From JAHECW01 sp964641415 (GTDB taxonomy: Bacteria; Acidobacteriota; Thermoanaerobaculia; Thermoanaerobaculales; Sulfomarinibacteraceae): a stretch of 64,000 bases of DNA. Of this stretch, positions 17,168 to 25,225 are shown one piece after another (the first letter of the stretch is position 1; the number at the start of each line of letters is the position of its first letter). Location of the stretch: assembly GCA_964641415.1 (NCBI GenBank), contig CAZXMW010000011.1, positions 22,934-86,933 on the forward strand, given 5' to 3'. Made by a program: the position numbers and the translations under genes. The notes under the pieces are model-generated. The model was given only the letters and a program-made list of their open reading frames with translations, was not told where the DNA came from and did not search any database.

Positions 17168-18640
17168 TCAGGGCTGCGCCTGCGCGGCGTCGGGATCCCA
17201 GCCGCCGCCGAGGGCGCGGTACAGCGCAATCAGGTTCTTGATCACCAGGCCTTCGCTGGCGGCAAGATCGTCCTGTCGGATGAGCAGGCTGCGCTGGGTG
17301 TCGAGGACGTTCTGGAAGTCGGCGAGCCCGGCGCGGTACTGGGTCAGGACCAGGTCGAGCGAGCGCTCGGTCGCGTCGACCGCCTCGGCCAGGCGGGCCC
17401 GCCGCTCGACCTCCTTGGCGTGGGAGGCCAGAGCGTTCTCCACCTCCTCGAGGGCGACGAGTACGGCCTGCTCGTAGGCGGCCAGGAGCTGCTCGGTGCG
17501 TGCCTCCTCGGCGGCGACCTGCGACCGGATGGCGCCGCCGGCGAACAGCCGCCACCGGATCGGCAGGCCCACTGACCAGGTGACGCTCGACGAGCTGAAC
17601 AGGTCGCCGGCGTCGGTGGCCTCGAGCCCGAGGAAGCCGCTCAGGGAGAGCTGGGGGTAGAGCTCGGCGGTGGCGACGCCGATGCGGGCGGTGTGGGCGG
17701 CGAGGCGGCGCTCGGCGGCGCGGACGTCGGGCCGCTGGCGGAGCAGGTCGGCGGGCAGGCCGGCGTCGACGGCGTCGGGTTCGTCGGGGAGCGGCCGTGC
17801 CTCGGCGAGCTCGGCGTCGAGGGCGCCCGGGGCGGTCCCGACGAGCACAGCGAGGCGGTTCAGGGCGAGCTCGAGGGCTTCCTCGAGGGTCGGGATCAGG
17901 GACCGGGTGGCGGCCAGGTTCGACTCGGCCTGGGCGACGTCGAGGGCCGACACCAGGCCGGCGGCGAAGCGGTCCCGGGTGAGGCGCAGGGTGTCCTCCT
18001 GGCCGGCGACGTTGGACCGCGCCAGGCGCAGCCGCTCCTGGAGCTCACGCACCGTGACATAGCTGACGGCGACCTCGGCGTAGAGGCCGACCAGGATGTC
18101 CCGGGCGTCCTCCAGCGACGCCTCGAGGGTGGCGTCGGCGGCCTCCACCTGGCGGCGGACCCGGCCCCACAGGTCGAGCTCCCAGCCGGCGGCGCCGCCG
18201 GCGGTGAACAGATCGGCGGCCTCGAAGCCGCCCGGAGGGGCGAGCGCGCCGAGAGCGCCGTTGTCCGACGCCCGGCTGCGGCCGGCTTCGGCGCTCAGGT
18301 CCAGCTGGGGCACCCGCTGGCCGGCGGCCACGCCGCGCAGGGCGCGTGATTCCTCGATCCGCCACAGGGCCCGGCGCAGGGTCAGGTTGGACTCCCTGGA
18401 GCGCTCGACGAGGGAGGTCAGGGTCGAGTCGTCCAGGAGCTGCCACCAGCTTTCGATGGACGACGAGCCGTCGAGGACGCCCTCGGTAGCGGCCCGGCTC
18501 CAGGCGTCGGGCACCGTCGCCGGCTCGGGCCGCTCGTAGTCGGGCCCCACGGTGCAACCGGCCAGGGCGATGACGGCGGCCAGGACGGCGAGCGGTGCCG
18601 ATCGCGACCACGACCACGGCAGGGTGCGGCCGGGGGTCAT
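17168..18640 (-). CDS. RND efflux outer-membrane lipoprotein (NodT/OprM family)
   Basis: 490 residues. The signal peptide ends in lipobox LAGC with Cys29 as the lipidated residue, followed by the family hallmark VGPDYERPE. Two repeats of long helices and beta strands follow, matching the TolC-type trimeric channel that carries drugs across the outer membrane. The start ATG 18640 overlaps the stop of the RND gene by four bases (ATGA), so the two are translationally coupled. It is the last gene of an MFP-RND-OMF operon. Confidence 0.95.
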   Translation of the reverse strand: MTPGRTLPWSWSRSAPLAVLAAVIALAGCTVGPDYERPEPATVPDAWSRAATEGVLDGSSSIESWWQLLDDSTLTSLVERSRESNLTLRRALWRIEESRALRGVAAGQRVPQLDLSAEAGRSRASDNGALGALAPPGGFEAADLFTAGGAAGWELDLWGRVRRQVEAADATLEASLEDARDILVGLYAEVAVSYVTVRELQERLRLARSNVAGQEDTLRLTRDRFAAGLVSALDVAQAESNLAATRSLIPTLEEALELALNRLAVLVGTAPGALDAELAEARPLPDEPDAVDAGLPADLLRQRPDVRAAERRLAAHTARIGVATAELYPQLSLSGFLGLEATDAGDLFSSSSVTWSVGLPIRWRLFAGGAIRSQVAAEEARTEQLLAAYEQAVLVALEEVENALASHAKEVERRARLAEAVDATERSLDLVLTQYRAGLADFQNVLDTQRSLLIRQDDLAASEGLVIKNLIALYRALGGGWDPDAAQAQP

Positions 18641-21600
18641 GGCGAAGCCCCCGTCCCGGCGCCCGCCGGCTCGGGCTCGGGGGCCGCCGATCGGGTCGTC
18701 AGGCCCCTGACGAGGTAGAACAGGAAGGGCGTGATGATCAGGCCGCCGACGGTGCCGAAGAGCATGCCGCCGAGGACCGCCGTGCCCAGGGAGACCCGGC
18801 TCTCGGCGCCGGCGCCGGTGGCGACGACCAGCGGAATGACACCGAGAATGAACGAAAACGCGGTCATCAGGATGGCTCGGAAGCGCAGGGTCGCGGCCTC
18901 GACCGCTGCGTCGAAAGGCGTCCTGCCTTCGTTCGTCAGCTGATTCGCGAACTCGACGATAAGGATCGCGCTCTTGGACGCGAGGCCGATGAGCAGCACC
19001 AGACCGATCTGGGTGTAGACGTTGTTGTCGAGGCCTCGCAGGAGCGTGAAAGCGGCGGCGCCGAGGACCGCGGCGGGCACCGTCAACAAGACGCTCAGGG
19101 GCAGCGACCAGCTCTCGTACTGAGCGGCGAGGAACAGGTAGACGAAGACCAGGGCAAGGGCGAAGATGACGCCGGCGGCGGCGCCGGCAGCCTGCTCCTG
19201 GAAGGCGACCCCGGTCCACTCGAAGCCCATGGACGGCGGCATCGAGGTGCGGGCGAGGTTCTCCATGGCGATCATTGCCTGGCCCGAGCTGGAGCCCGGC
19301 TCGGGGCTGCCGATGATCGAGGCCGACGGATACAGGTTGAAGCGGGACTCCACGGTCGGGCCGACGGTGTCCCGGACGGTGACGAGCGTCGCCAGGGGCA
19401 CCATCCGGCCGGACAGGCTGCGCACCTGCAGCCGGGTGATGTCGCCGCGGTCCATGCGGTAGGGCTCGTCGGCCTGGACCATGACCCGCCACACCCGGCC
19501 GAACAGGTTGAAGTCGTTGACGTAGGCGGAGCCCAGATTCGCCTGCAGGGTGTTGAAAATCACGTCGAGGGGCACGCCGAGCTTCTTGGCCTTGTCCCGG
19601 TCGATCTCGAGGAAGAGCTGCGGGACGCCGGCCCGAAAGGTGGTCGTGACGCTCGCCAGCACCGGGTGCTGCGAGCCGCGGGCCTCGATGTCGTACGCCA
19701 CCTGCTGGAGCAGCTCGAGGCCGGTGCCGCCGCGGTCCTGGAGCCGCATCTCCGAGCCGCCGGTCGATCCGAGGCCCGGGATGGGGGGCGGCCGCACGGC
19801 GAAGACGACGGCGTCCTGGATGCCTGCCAGCCGCCGGTTGAGGCCGTCCACAACGGCCTGGATGCGCAGCTCGGGGGTGTCGCGATCGTTCCAGTGGTCG
19901 AGCACCACCCACGCCACCCCGGCGTTGGGGGCCACCACCGAGTCGAGCAGCGAGAAGCCGCCCACCACCACCGCGCCGCGGACGCCTTTGGTGTCCTGGA
20001 GAACGGCGGTGACCTCGTCCATCACCTCCCGGGTGCGGCCGAGGGAGGCGGCGTCCGGGAGCTGGGCCGAGATCATCAGGTAGCCCTCGTCCTCGGAGGG
20101 CACGAAGCCGGTCGGCAGGGCGGTCACCCCGAGCCAGGCCGCCACCAGCATCGCGGCGAAGACCGCGCCGCCGATCACCGCCTTGCGCAGCAGGCCGCCG
20201 ACCAGCCTGCGGTAGCCGCCGGAGGCCAGCTCCAGGGTGCGGTTGAAGAGGCCGAAGAAGCCCCGGCGGCCCTTCTTCGAGGGTCGCAGCAGCATGCCGC
20301 ACAGCGCCGGGCTCAGGGTCAGGGCGTTGATCGACGAGAACAGGGTCGCCACCGAGATCGTGATCGCGAAGGGGCGGTAGAGCCGGCCGGTGATGCCGGG
20401 CATGACGATGGTCGGCACGAAGACGGCCAGCAGCACGAGGGTGGTGGCGACCACCGGGCCGGTGATCTCGACCATCGACTTGGCGGTCGCCTCCTTGGCC
20501 GGCAGGCCCTCCTCGTCGATGATCCGCATCGTGTTCTCGACGACCACGATGGCGTCGTCGACGACGATGCCGATGACCAGGATGAGGCCGAACATGGTCA
20601 GGCCGTTGATCGACAGGCCGAGAGCGAGCATGACCGCGAAGGTGCCGAGCAGGGACACCGGGATGGTGATCGCCGGCACCAGGGTGGTGCGGAGATCCTG
20701 GAGGAAGAGGTAGACCGTGAACACCACCAGCAGCACCGCCACCACGAGGGTCGACACCACCTCTTTCAGGGACTGGGTGATGTACTCGGTGGTGTCGTAC
20801 AGGACGCGGTACTCGAGGTCGTCGGGGAAGTCCTCGGACAGCGTGGCCATCTGGGTCTTGACGCCTTCGGCGACCTGAAGGGCGTTGGCGCCGGGGGCGG
20901 GGTAGACGCCGAGGGCGATGGACGGGGCGCCGTCGAGCTCGGCGAACCACTTGTAGGCCTGGGCGCCGAGCTCGACCCGGGCGACGTCGCGCACCCGCAC
21001 CAGCTGGCCGGCCTCGCCGGTCTTGACGATGACGTTGGCGAACTGCTCGACGGTCTCGAGCCGGCCGAGGGTGGTGACGGAGTACTCGAAGGGCTGGTCG
21101 TCGGGCGCCGGCTGGGCGCCGATCTGGCCCGCCGCGACCTGGACGTTCTGCTCTCTGAGCGCGTTGATGAGGTCTACGGTGGTCAGCTCGCGGGCCCGCA
21201 GCCGGTCGGGGTCGATCCAGATCCGCATGCCGAAGTCCTTGGCGCCGAACACGTTGACCTTGCTGACACCGTTGACCCGCGCGAGCACGTCCTTGATCCG
21301 GGTGGTGGTGTAGTTGGAGATGAAGAGCTCGTCGTAGCTGCCCCGGGGCGACACCATGTTGACCATCAGGGTGATGTTGGTGGACTGCTTCTCGACCTTG
21401 ACCCCCTGCCGCTTGACCTCCTCGGGCAGCACCGGCAGCGCCTCGTTGACCCGGTTCTGGACCAGCACCGTCGCCATGTCGACGTCGGTGCCGACCTCGA
21501 AGGTGACGGTGATGGAGCAGCTGCCGTCCGATGCCGACGTGGACGACATGTAGAGCATGCTCTCGACGCCGTTGATCTTCTCCTCAATGGGCGCGGTCAC

Positions 21601-21783
21601 GCTCTCGGCCACCACCGAGGCGCCGGCGCCCGGATACGAGGTCGAAACCTGGACCGAGGGCGGGGTGATGTCGGGCATGCTCTCCACCGGCAGCAGGGGG
21701 ATGGCGAGCACGCCCACGAGCACGATGACGGTGGAGATCACCGACGCGAAGATCGGACGGTAGATGAAGAATCGGCTGAACAT
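18637..21783 (-). CDS. RND efflux inner-membrane transporter (HAE1/AcrB type)
   Basis: 1048 residues, the standard AcrB length. It begins MFSRFFIYRPIFASVISTVI, typical of the family. The proton-relay residues are conserved: two Asp in GIVVDDAIVVVEN (about 405-417) and Lys in GLASKSAILIVEFA. Two large periplasmic loops and twelve membrane helices fit the usual plan, and VESMPDITPPSVQVS is the typical pore-domain start. It should be a true proton-driven drug exporter. It lies 11 bases after the MFP gene and overlaps the outer-membrane gene by four bases. Confidence 0.96.
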   Translation of the reverse strand: MFSRFFIYRPIFASVISTVIVLVGVLAIPLLPVESMPDITPPSVQVSTSYPGAGASVVAESVTAPIEEKINGVESMLYMSSTSASDGSCSITVTFEVGTDVDMATVLVQNRVNEALPVLPEEVKRQGVKVEKQSTNITLMVNMVSPRGSYDELFISNYTTTRIKDVLARVNGVSKVNVFGAKDFGMRIWIDPDRLRARELTTVDLINALREQNVQVAAGQIGAQPAPDDQPFEYSVTTLGRLETVEQFANVIVKTGEAGQLVRVRDVARVELGAQAYKWFAELDGAPSIALGVYPAPGANALQVAEGVKTQMATLSEDFPDDLEYRVLYDTTEYITQSLKEVVSTLVVAVLLVVFTVYLFLQDLRTTLVPAITIPVSLLGTFAVMLALGLSINGLTMFGLILVIGIVVDDAIVVVENTMRIIDEEGLPAKEATAKSMVEITGPVVATTLVLLAVFVPTIVMPGITGRLYRPFAITISVATLFSSINALTLSPALCGMLLRPSKKGRRGFFGLFNRTLELASGGYRRLVGGLLRKAVIGGAVFAAMLVAAWLGVTALPTGFVPSEDEGYLMISAQLPDAASLGRTREVMDEVTAVLQDTKGVRGAVVVGGFSLLDSVVAPNAGVAWVVLDHWNDRDTPELRIQAVVDGLNRRLAGIQDAVVFAVRPPPIPGLGSTGGSEMRLQDRGGTGLELLQQVAYDIEARGSQHPVLASVTTTFRAGVPQLFLEIDRDKAKKLGVPLDVIFNTLQANLGSAYVNDFNLFGRVWRVMVQADEPYRMDRGDITRLQVRSLSGRMVPLATLVTVRDTVGPTVESRFNLYPSASIIGSPEPGSSSGQAMIAMENLARTSMPPSMGFEWTGVAFQEQAAGAAAGVIFALALVFVYLFLAAQYESWSLPLSVLLTVPAAVLGAAAFTLLRGLDNNVYTQIGLVLLIGLASKSAILIVEFANQLTNEGRTPFDAAVEAATLRFRAILMTAFSFILGVIPLVVATGAGAESRVSLGTAVLGGMLFGTVGGLIITPFLFYLVRGLTTRSAAPEPEPAGAGTGASP

Positions 21784-21794
21784 GGGCTACCGCC

Positions 21795-22958
21795 TCACGA
21801 TCCGGACTCGTCGGCCTTCGGCGTCACCGGCAAACCAGGCCGCGCCCGCTGCAGCCCCTTCGACACGTAGCGCTCGCCCGGCTCGAGGCCGGCGAGCACC
21901 ACCCGCAGCATGTCCGCCTCGAGGGGCCCGGGCTCGACGGAGCGCTTCTCGACCACGTTGCCGTCGCCGACGATCATCAGGTAGCGGCCGCCGAGATCGG
22001 TGCCGAGGGCCGTTTCCTCGACCAGCAGGGCGTCCTCGATGGTCTCGCCGGGTAGCCGGACGTGGACGAAGAAGCCGGGCAGGACCATGGCGTCGGGATT
22101 GGGGAAGATGCCGCGTACCTGCATGGTGCCGGTCGCCGGGTCGACGGTGTTGTCGATGGCGTCGATGGTGCCGTCGATTTCGAGGCCGGTTTCCTTGAGC
22201 ACGAGGGTGATCGGGATGTTGTCCTCGGAGGTCGGCCTCTTGTGGCCGCCGCGATCCGCCAGACCTTGCGCGATCAGGCGCTCCGACACGTCGAAGTAGG
22301 CATAGATCGGGTCGATCTGCCGCACCGTGGCGAGCAGGGTCGTCTCACCGGCGCCGACCAGATTGCCGACGTCGACGAAATTGCGGCTCACCATGCCGTC
22401 GATGGGCGACGTGACTGTGGTGTAGCCGAGCTGGATCTCGGCGTTGGTCAGCTCTGCGCCGGCCTGCAGGACGGCAGCCGACGCCTGGTCACGCTCGGCC
22501 CGCGCCCGGGTCACCTCCTGCTGGCTGACCGCGTTGGTTCTGACCGCCTGCTCGAGCCGATCGAGATCGGATTCGGCACGGCTCAAAGCCGCCCTGGCCG
22601 ACTCGAGACCCGCCGCGGCACGATCGCGCTGCGCCCAAAACGGCGCCGGTTCGATGACGAACAGAGTTTGGCCGGCCCGGACATACGAGCTCGGCTCGAA
22701 CTCGACGGCGTTGAGAAAGCCCTGGACCCGCGCCCGCACCTCCACCGCCCGGCGGGCCTCGGTGGTGCCGGTGAACTCCTCGAAGAGCGTCACGTCCCGC
22801 TGCACCGGGGTCGCAACCGTGACCTCGGCCGGCGGCCGCTGTGCCACCACGGGCTCCTCACGGCATCCGGCGGCGGTGCTGATCGCCAGCAGGAGCGCTG
22901 CTGCGATGGGAAGTTTGGCGGCGGTCCGGCCCGACGACATTCTGAGCCTGATTGTCAT
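21795..22958 (-). CDS. RND efflux membrane fusion protein (AcrA type)
   Basis: 387 residues. An N-terminal hydrophobic segment ends in TAAGC (Cys32), a probable but imperfect lipobox. Biotinyl-lipoyl-like halves (RRAVEVRARVQGFL and GYTTVTSPIDGMVS) flank a helical hairpin, followed by a beta-barrel and membrane-proximal domain. It couples the RND pump to the outer-membrane channel in the periplasm. Start choice: a GTG at 22964, ATG at 22958 and ATG at 22940 are in frame; 22958 sits eight bases after a GACAAT box, fitting a leaderless transcript. First gene of the operon. Confidence 0.92.
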   Translation of the reverse strand: MTIRLRMSSGRTAAKLPIAAALLLAISTAAGCREEPVVAQRPPAEVTVATPVQRDVTLFEEFTGTTEARRAVEVRARVQGFLNAVEFEPSSYVRAGQTLFVIEPAPFWAQRDRAAAGLESARAALSRAESDLDRLEQAVRTNAVSQQEVTRARAERDQASAAVLQAGAELTNAEIQLGYTTVTSPIDGMVSRNFVDVGNLVGAGETTLLATVRQIDPIYAYFDVSERLIAQGLADRGGHKRPTSEDNIPITLVLKETGLEIDGTIDAIDNTVDPATGTMQVRGIFPNPDAMVLPGFFVHVRLPGETIEDALLVEETALGTDLGGRYLMIVGDGNVVEKRSVEPGPLEADMLRVVLAGLEPGERYVSKGLQRARPGLPVTPKADESGS

Positions 22959-22966
22959 GATCACGG

Positions 22967-22996
22967 ATTGTCGCCGACCTCCCGGCGCCGGGTCAA
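22967..22996 (-). promoter_or_regulatory. Promoter of the MFP-RND-OMF operon
   Basis: Reverse strand: TTGACC (22991-22996), an 18-base spacer and GACAAT (22967-22972), eight bases before the ATG at 22958. The divergent nhaA gene has a TATCAT box at 23020-23025, so the two promoters are back to back. No repressor gene is adjacent. Confidence 0.55.
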
Positions 22997-23055
22997 GACA
23001 CGAAGAGAGCGCGATGCCGTATCATCGGCCGCAACAGCACGGTCGGGAGGGGAAG

Positions 23056-24408
23056 ATGGCACGATCGACGTCGGGGGGAGAAGGCAGGCGCTTCGTGACC
23101 TACTTCGAGTGGTTCGTCCACTCCGAGGTCACAGGCAGCGTGCTCCTGGTGAGCGCTGCCCTCGTCGCCATGGGCCTGGCCAACTCGGCGTGGTCGGGGA
23201 CCTACTCCGACCTGCTTCACACCTACATCGGAATCTCCTGGGGCGACGCCACCTTCAAGCTCACCCTCCACCACTGGGTCAACGACGGGCTGATGGTGAT
23301 CTTCTTCTTCGTGGTCGGCCTCGAGATCAAGCGCGAGCTCGTGGTCGGCGAGCTGTCCAGCCTCGACAAGGCGAGCCTGCCGGTGGCGGCGGCCCTGGGC
23401 GGCATGGCGGTTCCGGCCCTGATCTACGCTGCCCTCAACGCGGGTGGGGCCGGCGCCGACGGCTGGGGTATTCCCATGGCCACCGACATCGCCTTCGCCC
23501 TCGGCGTGCTGGCGATCTTCGGCAGGCGCGTGCCGATCGGGCTCAAGGTCTTTCTGACCGCCGTCGCCATCGCCGACGACCTCGGCGCGGTGGCCGTGAT
23601 CGCGATCTTCTACACCGAGCGGGTCAACCTGGTGGCCCTCGCCCTCGCCGTGGTGCTGCTGGCGGTGCTGTTGGCCGCCATCCGGCTGCGGGTCCGCCGC
23701 ACCGGCTTCCTGCTCATTCTGATGATCGCGGTCTGGCTCGGCGTCTTCGCCTCGGGAATCCACGCCACCGTCGCCGGCATTCTGCTCGCCATGGTGATTC
23801 CCGTCCGACCGCAGGTGAACGTCCGGCGTTTCGTCGACGAGGCCGAGGCGTTCCTTGAAACCGTCAAGCGCCGTCAGGAGGACCACGACTGCATCATCAC
23901 CGACCGCGAGCAGCTCGAGGCGGTGGAGTTCGTCCACACCCGCTCCCACGAGACCCTGCCCGCCGGGCTCATGCTCGAGCGCTCCCTGCACCCGATCCAG
24001 GTCTGGCTCATCCTGCCCCTGTTCGCCCTGGCCAACGCCGGCGTGACGATCGACAGCCACATCCTCGAGGCCCTCGACAACCCGATCAGCCTCGGGATTC
24101 TCCTCGGTTTGGCGGTCGGCAAGCCCCTGGGCATCGTCGTCCTGGCCTGGCTGGCCGTGAAAGCGCGGCTCGGCGCCCTGCCCGCCGGGGTGACCTGGTC
24201 CCAGATCGTCGGCGTCGGCTGCCTGGCCGGAATCGGCTTCACCATGTCCCTGTTCATCACCGACCTCGCCTTCGCCGACGAGGCCATGACCAACGGCGCC
24301 AAGCTCGGCACCCTGATGGCGTCCCTGCTGTCGGCCGCCGTCGGGGTGGCGATCCTGAGCCGCGCCCTGCCGTCGGGCCGCGCCGACGACAGCCCCGGGG
24401 AACCCTGA
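23056..24408 (+). CDS. nhaA: Na+/H+ antiporter NhaA
   Basis: 450 residues, somewhat longer than E. coli NhaA. The ion-binding aspartate pair is present in AIADDLGAVAVIA, and the discontinuous-helix sequences GWGIPMATDIAFALGVLAIF and GVTWSQIVGVGCLAGIGFT MSLF match the family; about twelve membrane helices are evident. It exchanges cytoplasmic Na+ for protons at alkaline pH or high salt, fitting a marine or saline habitat (inference). The start ATG 23056 has GGAGGGG just upstream. The open frame extends further upstream but that part is antisense to the efflux gene. Region 24409-24671 after it holds no gene. Confidence 0.95.
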   Translation: MARSTSGGEGRRFVTYFEWFVHSEVTGSVLLVSAALVAMGLANSAWSGTYSDLLHTYIGISWGDATFKLTLHHWVNDGLMVIFFFVVGLEIKRELVVGELSSLDKASLPVAAALGGMAVPALIYAALNAGGAGADGWGIPMATDIAFALGVLAIFGRRVPIGLKVFLTAVAIADDLGAVAVIAIFYTERVNLVALALAVVLLAVLLAAIRLRVRRTGFLLILMIAVWLGVFASGIHATVAGILLAMVIPVRPQVNVRRFVDEAEAFLETVKRRQEDHDCIITDREQLEAVEFVHTRSHETLPAGLMLERSLHPIQVWLILPLFALANAGVTIDSHILEALDNPISLGILLGLAVGKPLGIVVLAWLAVKARLGALPAGVTWSQIVGVGCLAGIGFTMSLFITDLAFADEAMTNGAKLGTLMASLLSAAVGVAILSRALPSGRADDSPGEP

Positions 24409-24671
24409 GGCCGTGCCCCTGGTCGCTGTCCTGCTGCCCTTCGCCGCCGCCTTCGCGGCGCCGTGGCCGGCGGTCTCGCCCTTCTCGCCGGGCTGGTCAT
24501 GGCGAGCTCGCCGAGCATCTCTGCGCAGAGAGTTCGGATACAGGCGCCCCCTCCGGCGCCGCTGAAGCCGGACCGACCCCCAGCGGTTGCTCCCGAGACG
24601 GGCGGCAGGTATGAGATACTGCGCGGGAATCTCAGATCTTCGCGCCGCGGCGCGCGACACAGGAGTGCAGC
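24409..24671 (+). promoter_or_regulatory. Intergenic region with palindromic leader before STAS gene
   Basis: No gene. A GCCGC-CTTC-GCGGC hairpin follows nhaA and may be its terminator. Before the STAS gene, TGAGAT (24612-24617) pairs with ATCTCA (24629-24634) and a perfect 14-base palindrome CGCGCCGCGGCGCG lies at 24641-24654, followed by AGGAG before ATG 24672. These could be a regulated leader or operator. Confidence 0.4.
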
Positions 24672-25016
24672 ATGGAAGTGACCAGGCGTGAGACCGGCGG
24701 CGTGGTGATACTCGATCTCGACGGCAAGCTGACCATCGGGCAGGGCGACGTGGTGCTGCGGGGCGCCTTCGTCGACGAGTTCGACGTCGGCCAGCGCAAG
24801 CTCATCGTCAACCTCGGCGGGGTCAAGGTCATCGACTCGTCGGGCCTCGGCGAGCTCATCCGCTGCAAGGTGACCGGGTCCGAGAAGGGGGCCGAGATCA
24901 AGCTGCTCCACCCCAACCTCAAGGCGCGCAAGCTCATCACCATGGCGCAACTGGTCGGGGTCTTCGAGATGTTCGACGACGAGCAGATGGCGGTCGCCTC
25001 GTTCGCGACCGAGTGA
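24672..25016 (+). CDS. STAS-domain anti-anti-sigma-factor-like protein
   Basis: 114 residues, one STAS domain. The diagnostic stretch is KVIDSSGLGELI, in which the serine pair contains the residue phosphorylated by partner kinases in SpoIIAA and RsbV. Such proteins capture anti-sigma kinases or act as scaffolds in stressosome-like systems. No anti-sigma kinase or PP2C phosphatase is adjacent, so the partner is elsewhere. The start ATG 24672 has AGGAG upstream. It is monocistronic: the next gene is convergent. Confidence 0.9.
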   Translation: MEVTRRETGGVVILDLDGKLTIGQGDVVLRGAFVDEFDVGQRKLIVNLGGVKVIDSSGLGELIRCKVTGSEKGAEIKLLHPNLKARKLITMAQLVGVFEMFDDEQMAVASFATE

Positions 25017-25103
25017 TTCGCGACGCCGGTCCGACAGGATCGGCGACCTCCGGTGCTCAGCCTCGTCCGGAGTCGGCCCGAAAGTCGGGGACTGCCCGCT
25101 GTC

Positions 25104-25133
25104 GGCCTCCGCTCCTCGTCGCTGCGGAGGGCC
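25104..25133. terminator. Terminator-like hairpin between convergent genes
   Basis: GGCCTCCGC (25104-25112) pairs with GCGGAGGgCC (25124-25133) with one bulge. It lies in the 209-base gap between the STAS gene and the end of the large Ig-like gene. No T-tract follows. Confidence 0.35.
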
Positions 25134-25225
25134 GGCGTCGTCGCCGCCGCAGCTCGGGAATGAACCTCCGCCCCAGGCCCGGCCGGTCGAGGACGCGATG
25201 AGCGGCGTCCTCACAGCGTCGCGCG

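Noticed and set aside
18595..21870. 1091-codon forward frame opposite the RND transporter gene
   Set aside because: It mirrors the codon periodicity of the RND gene, is rich in His, Gly, Asp and Arg without domains, and the reverse gene is unmistakable.
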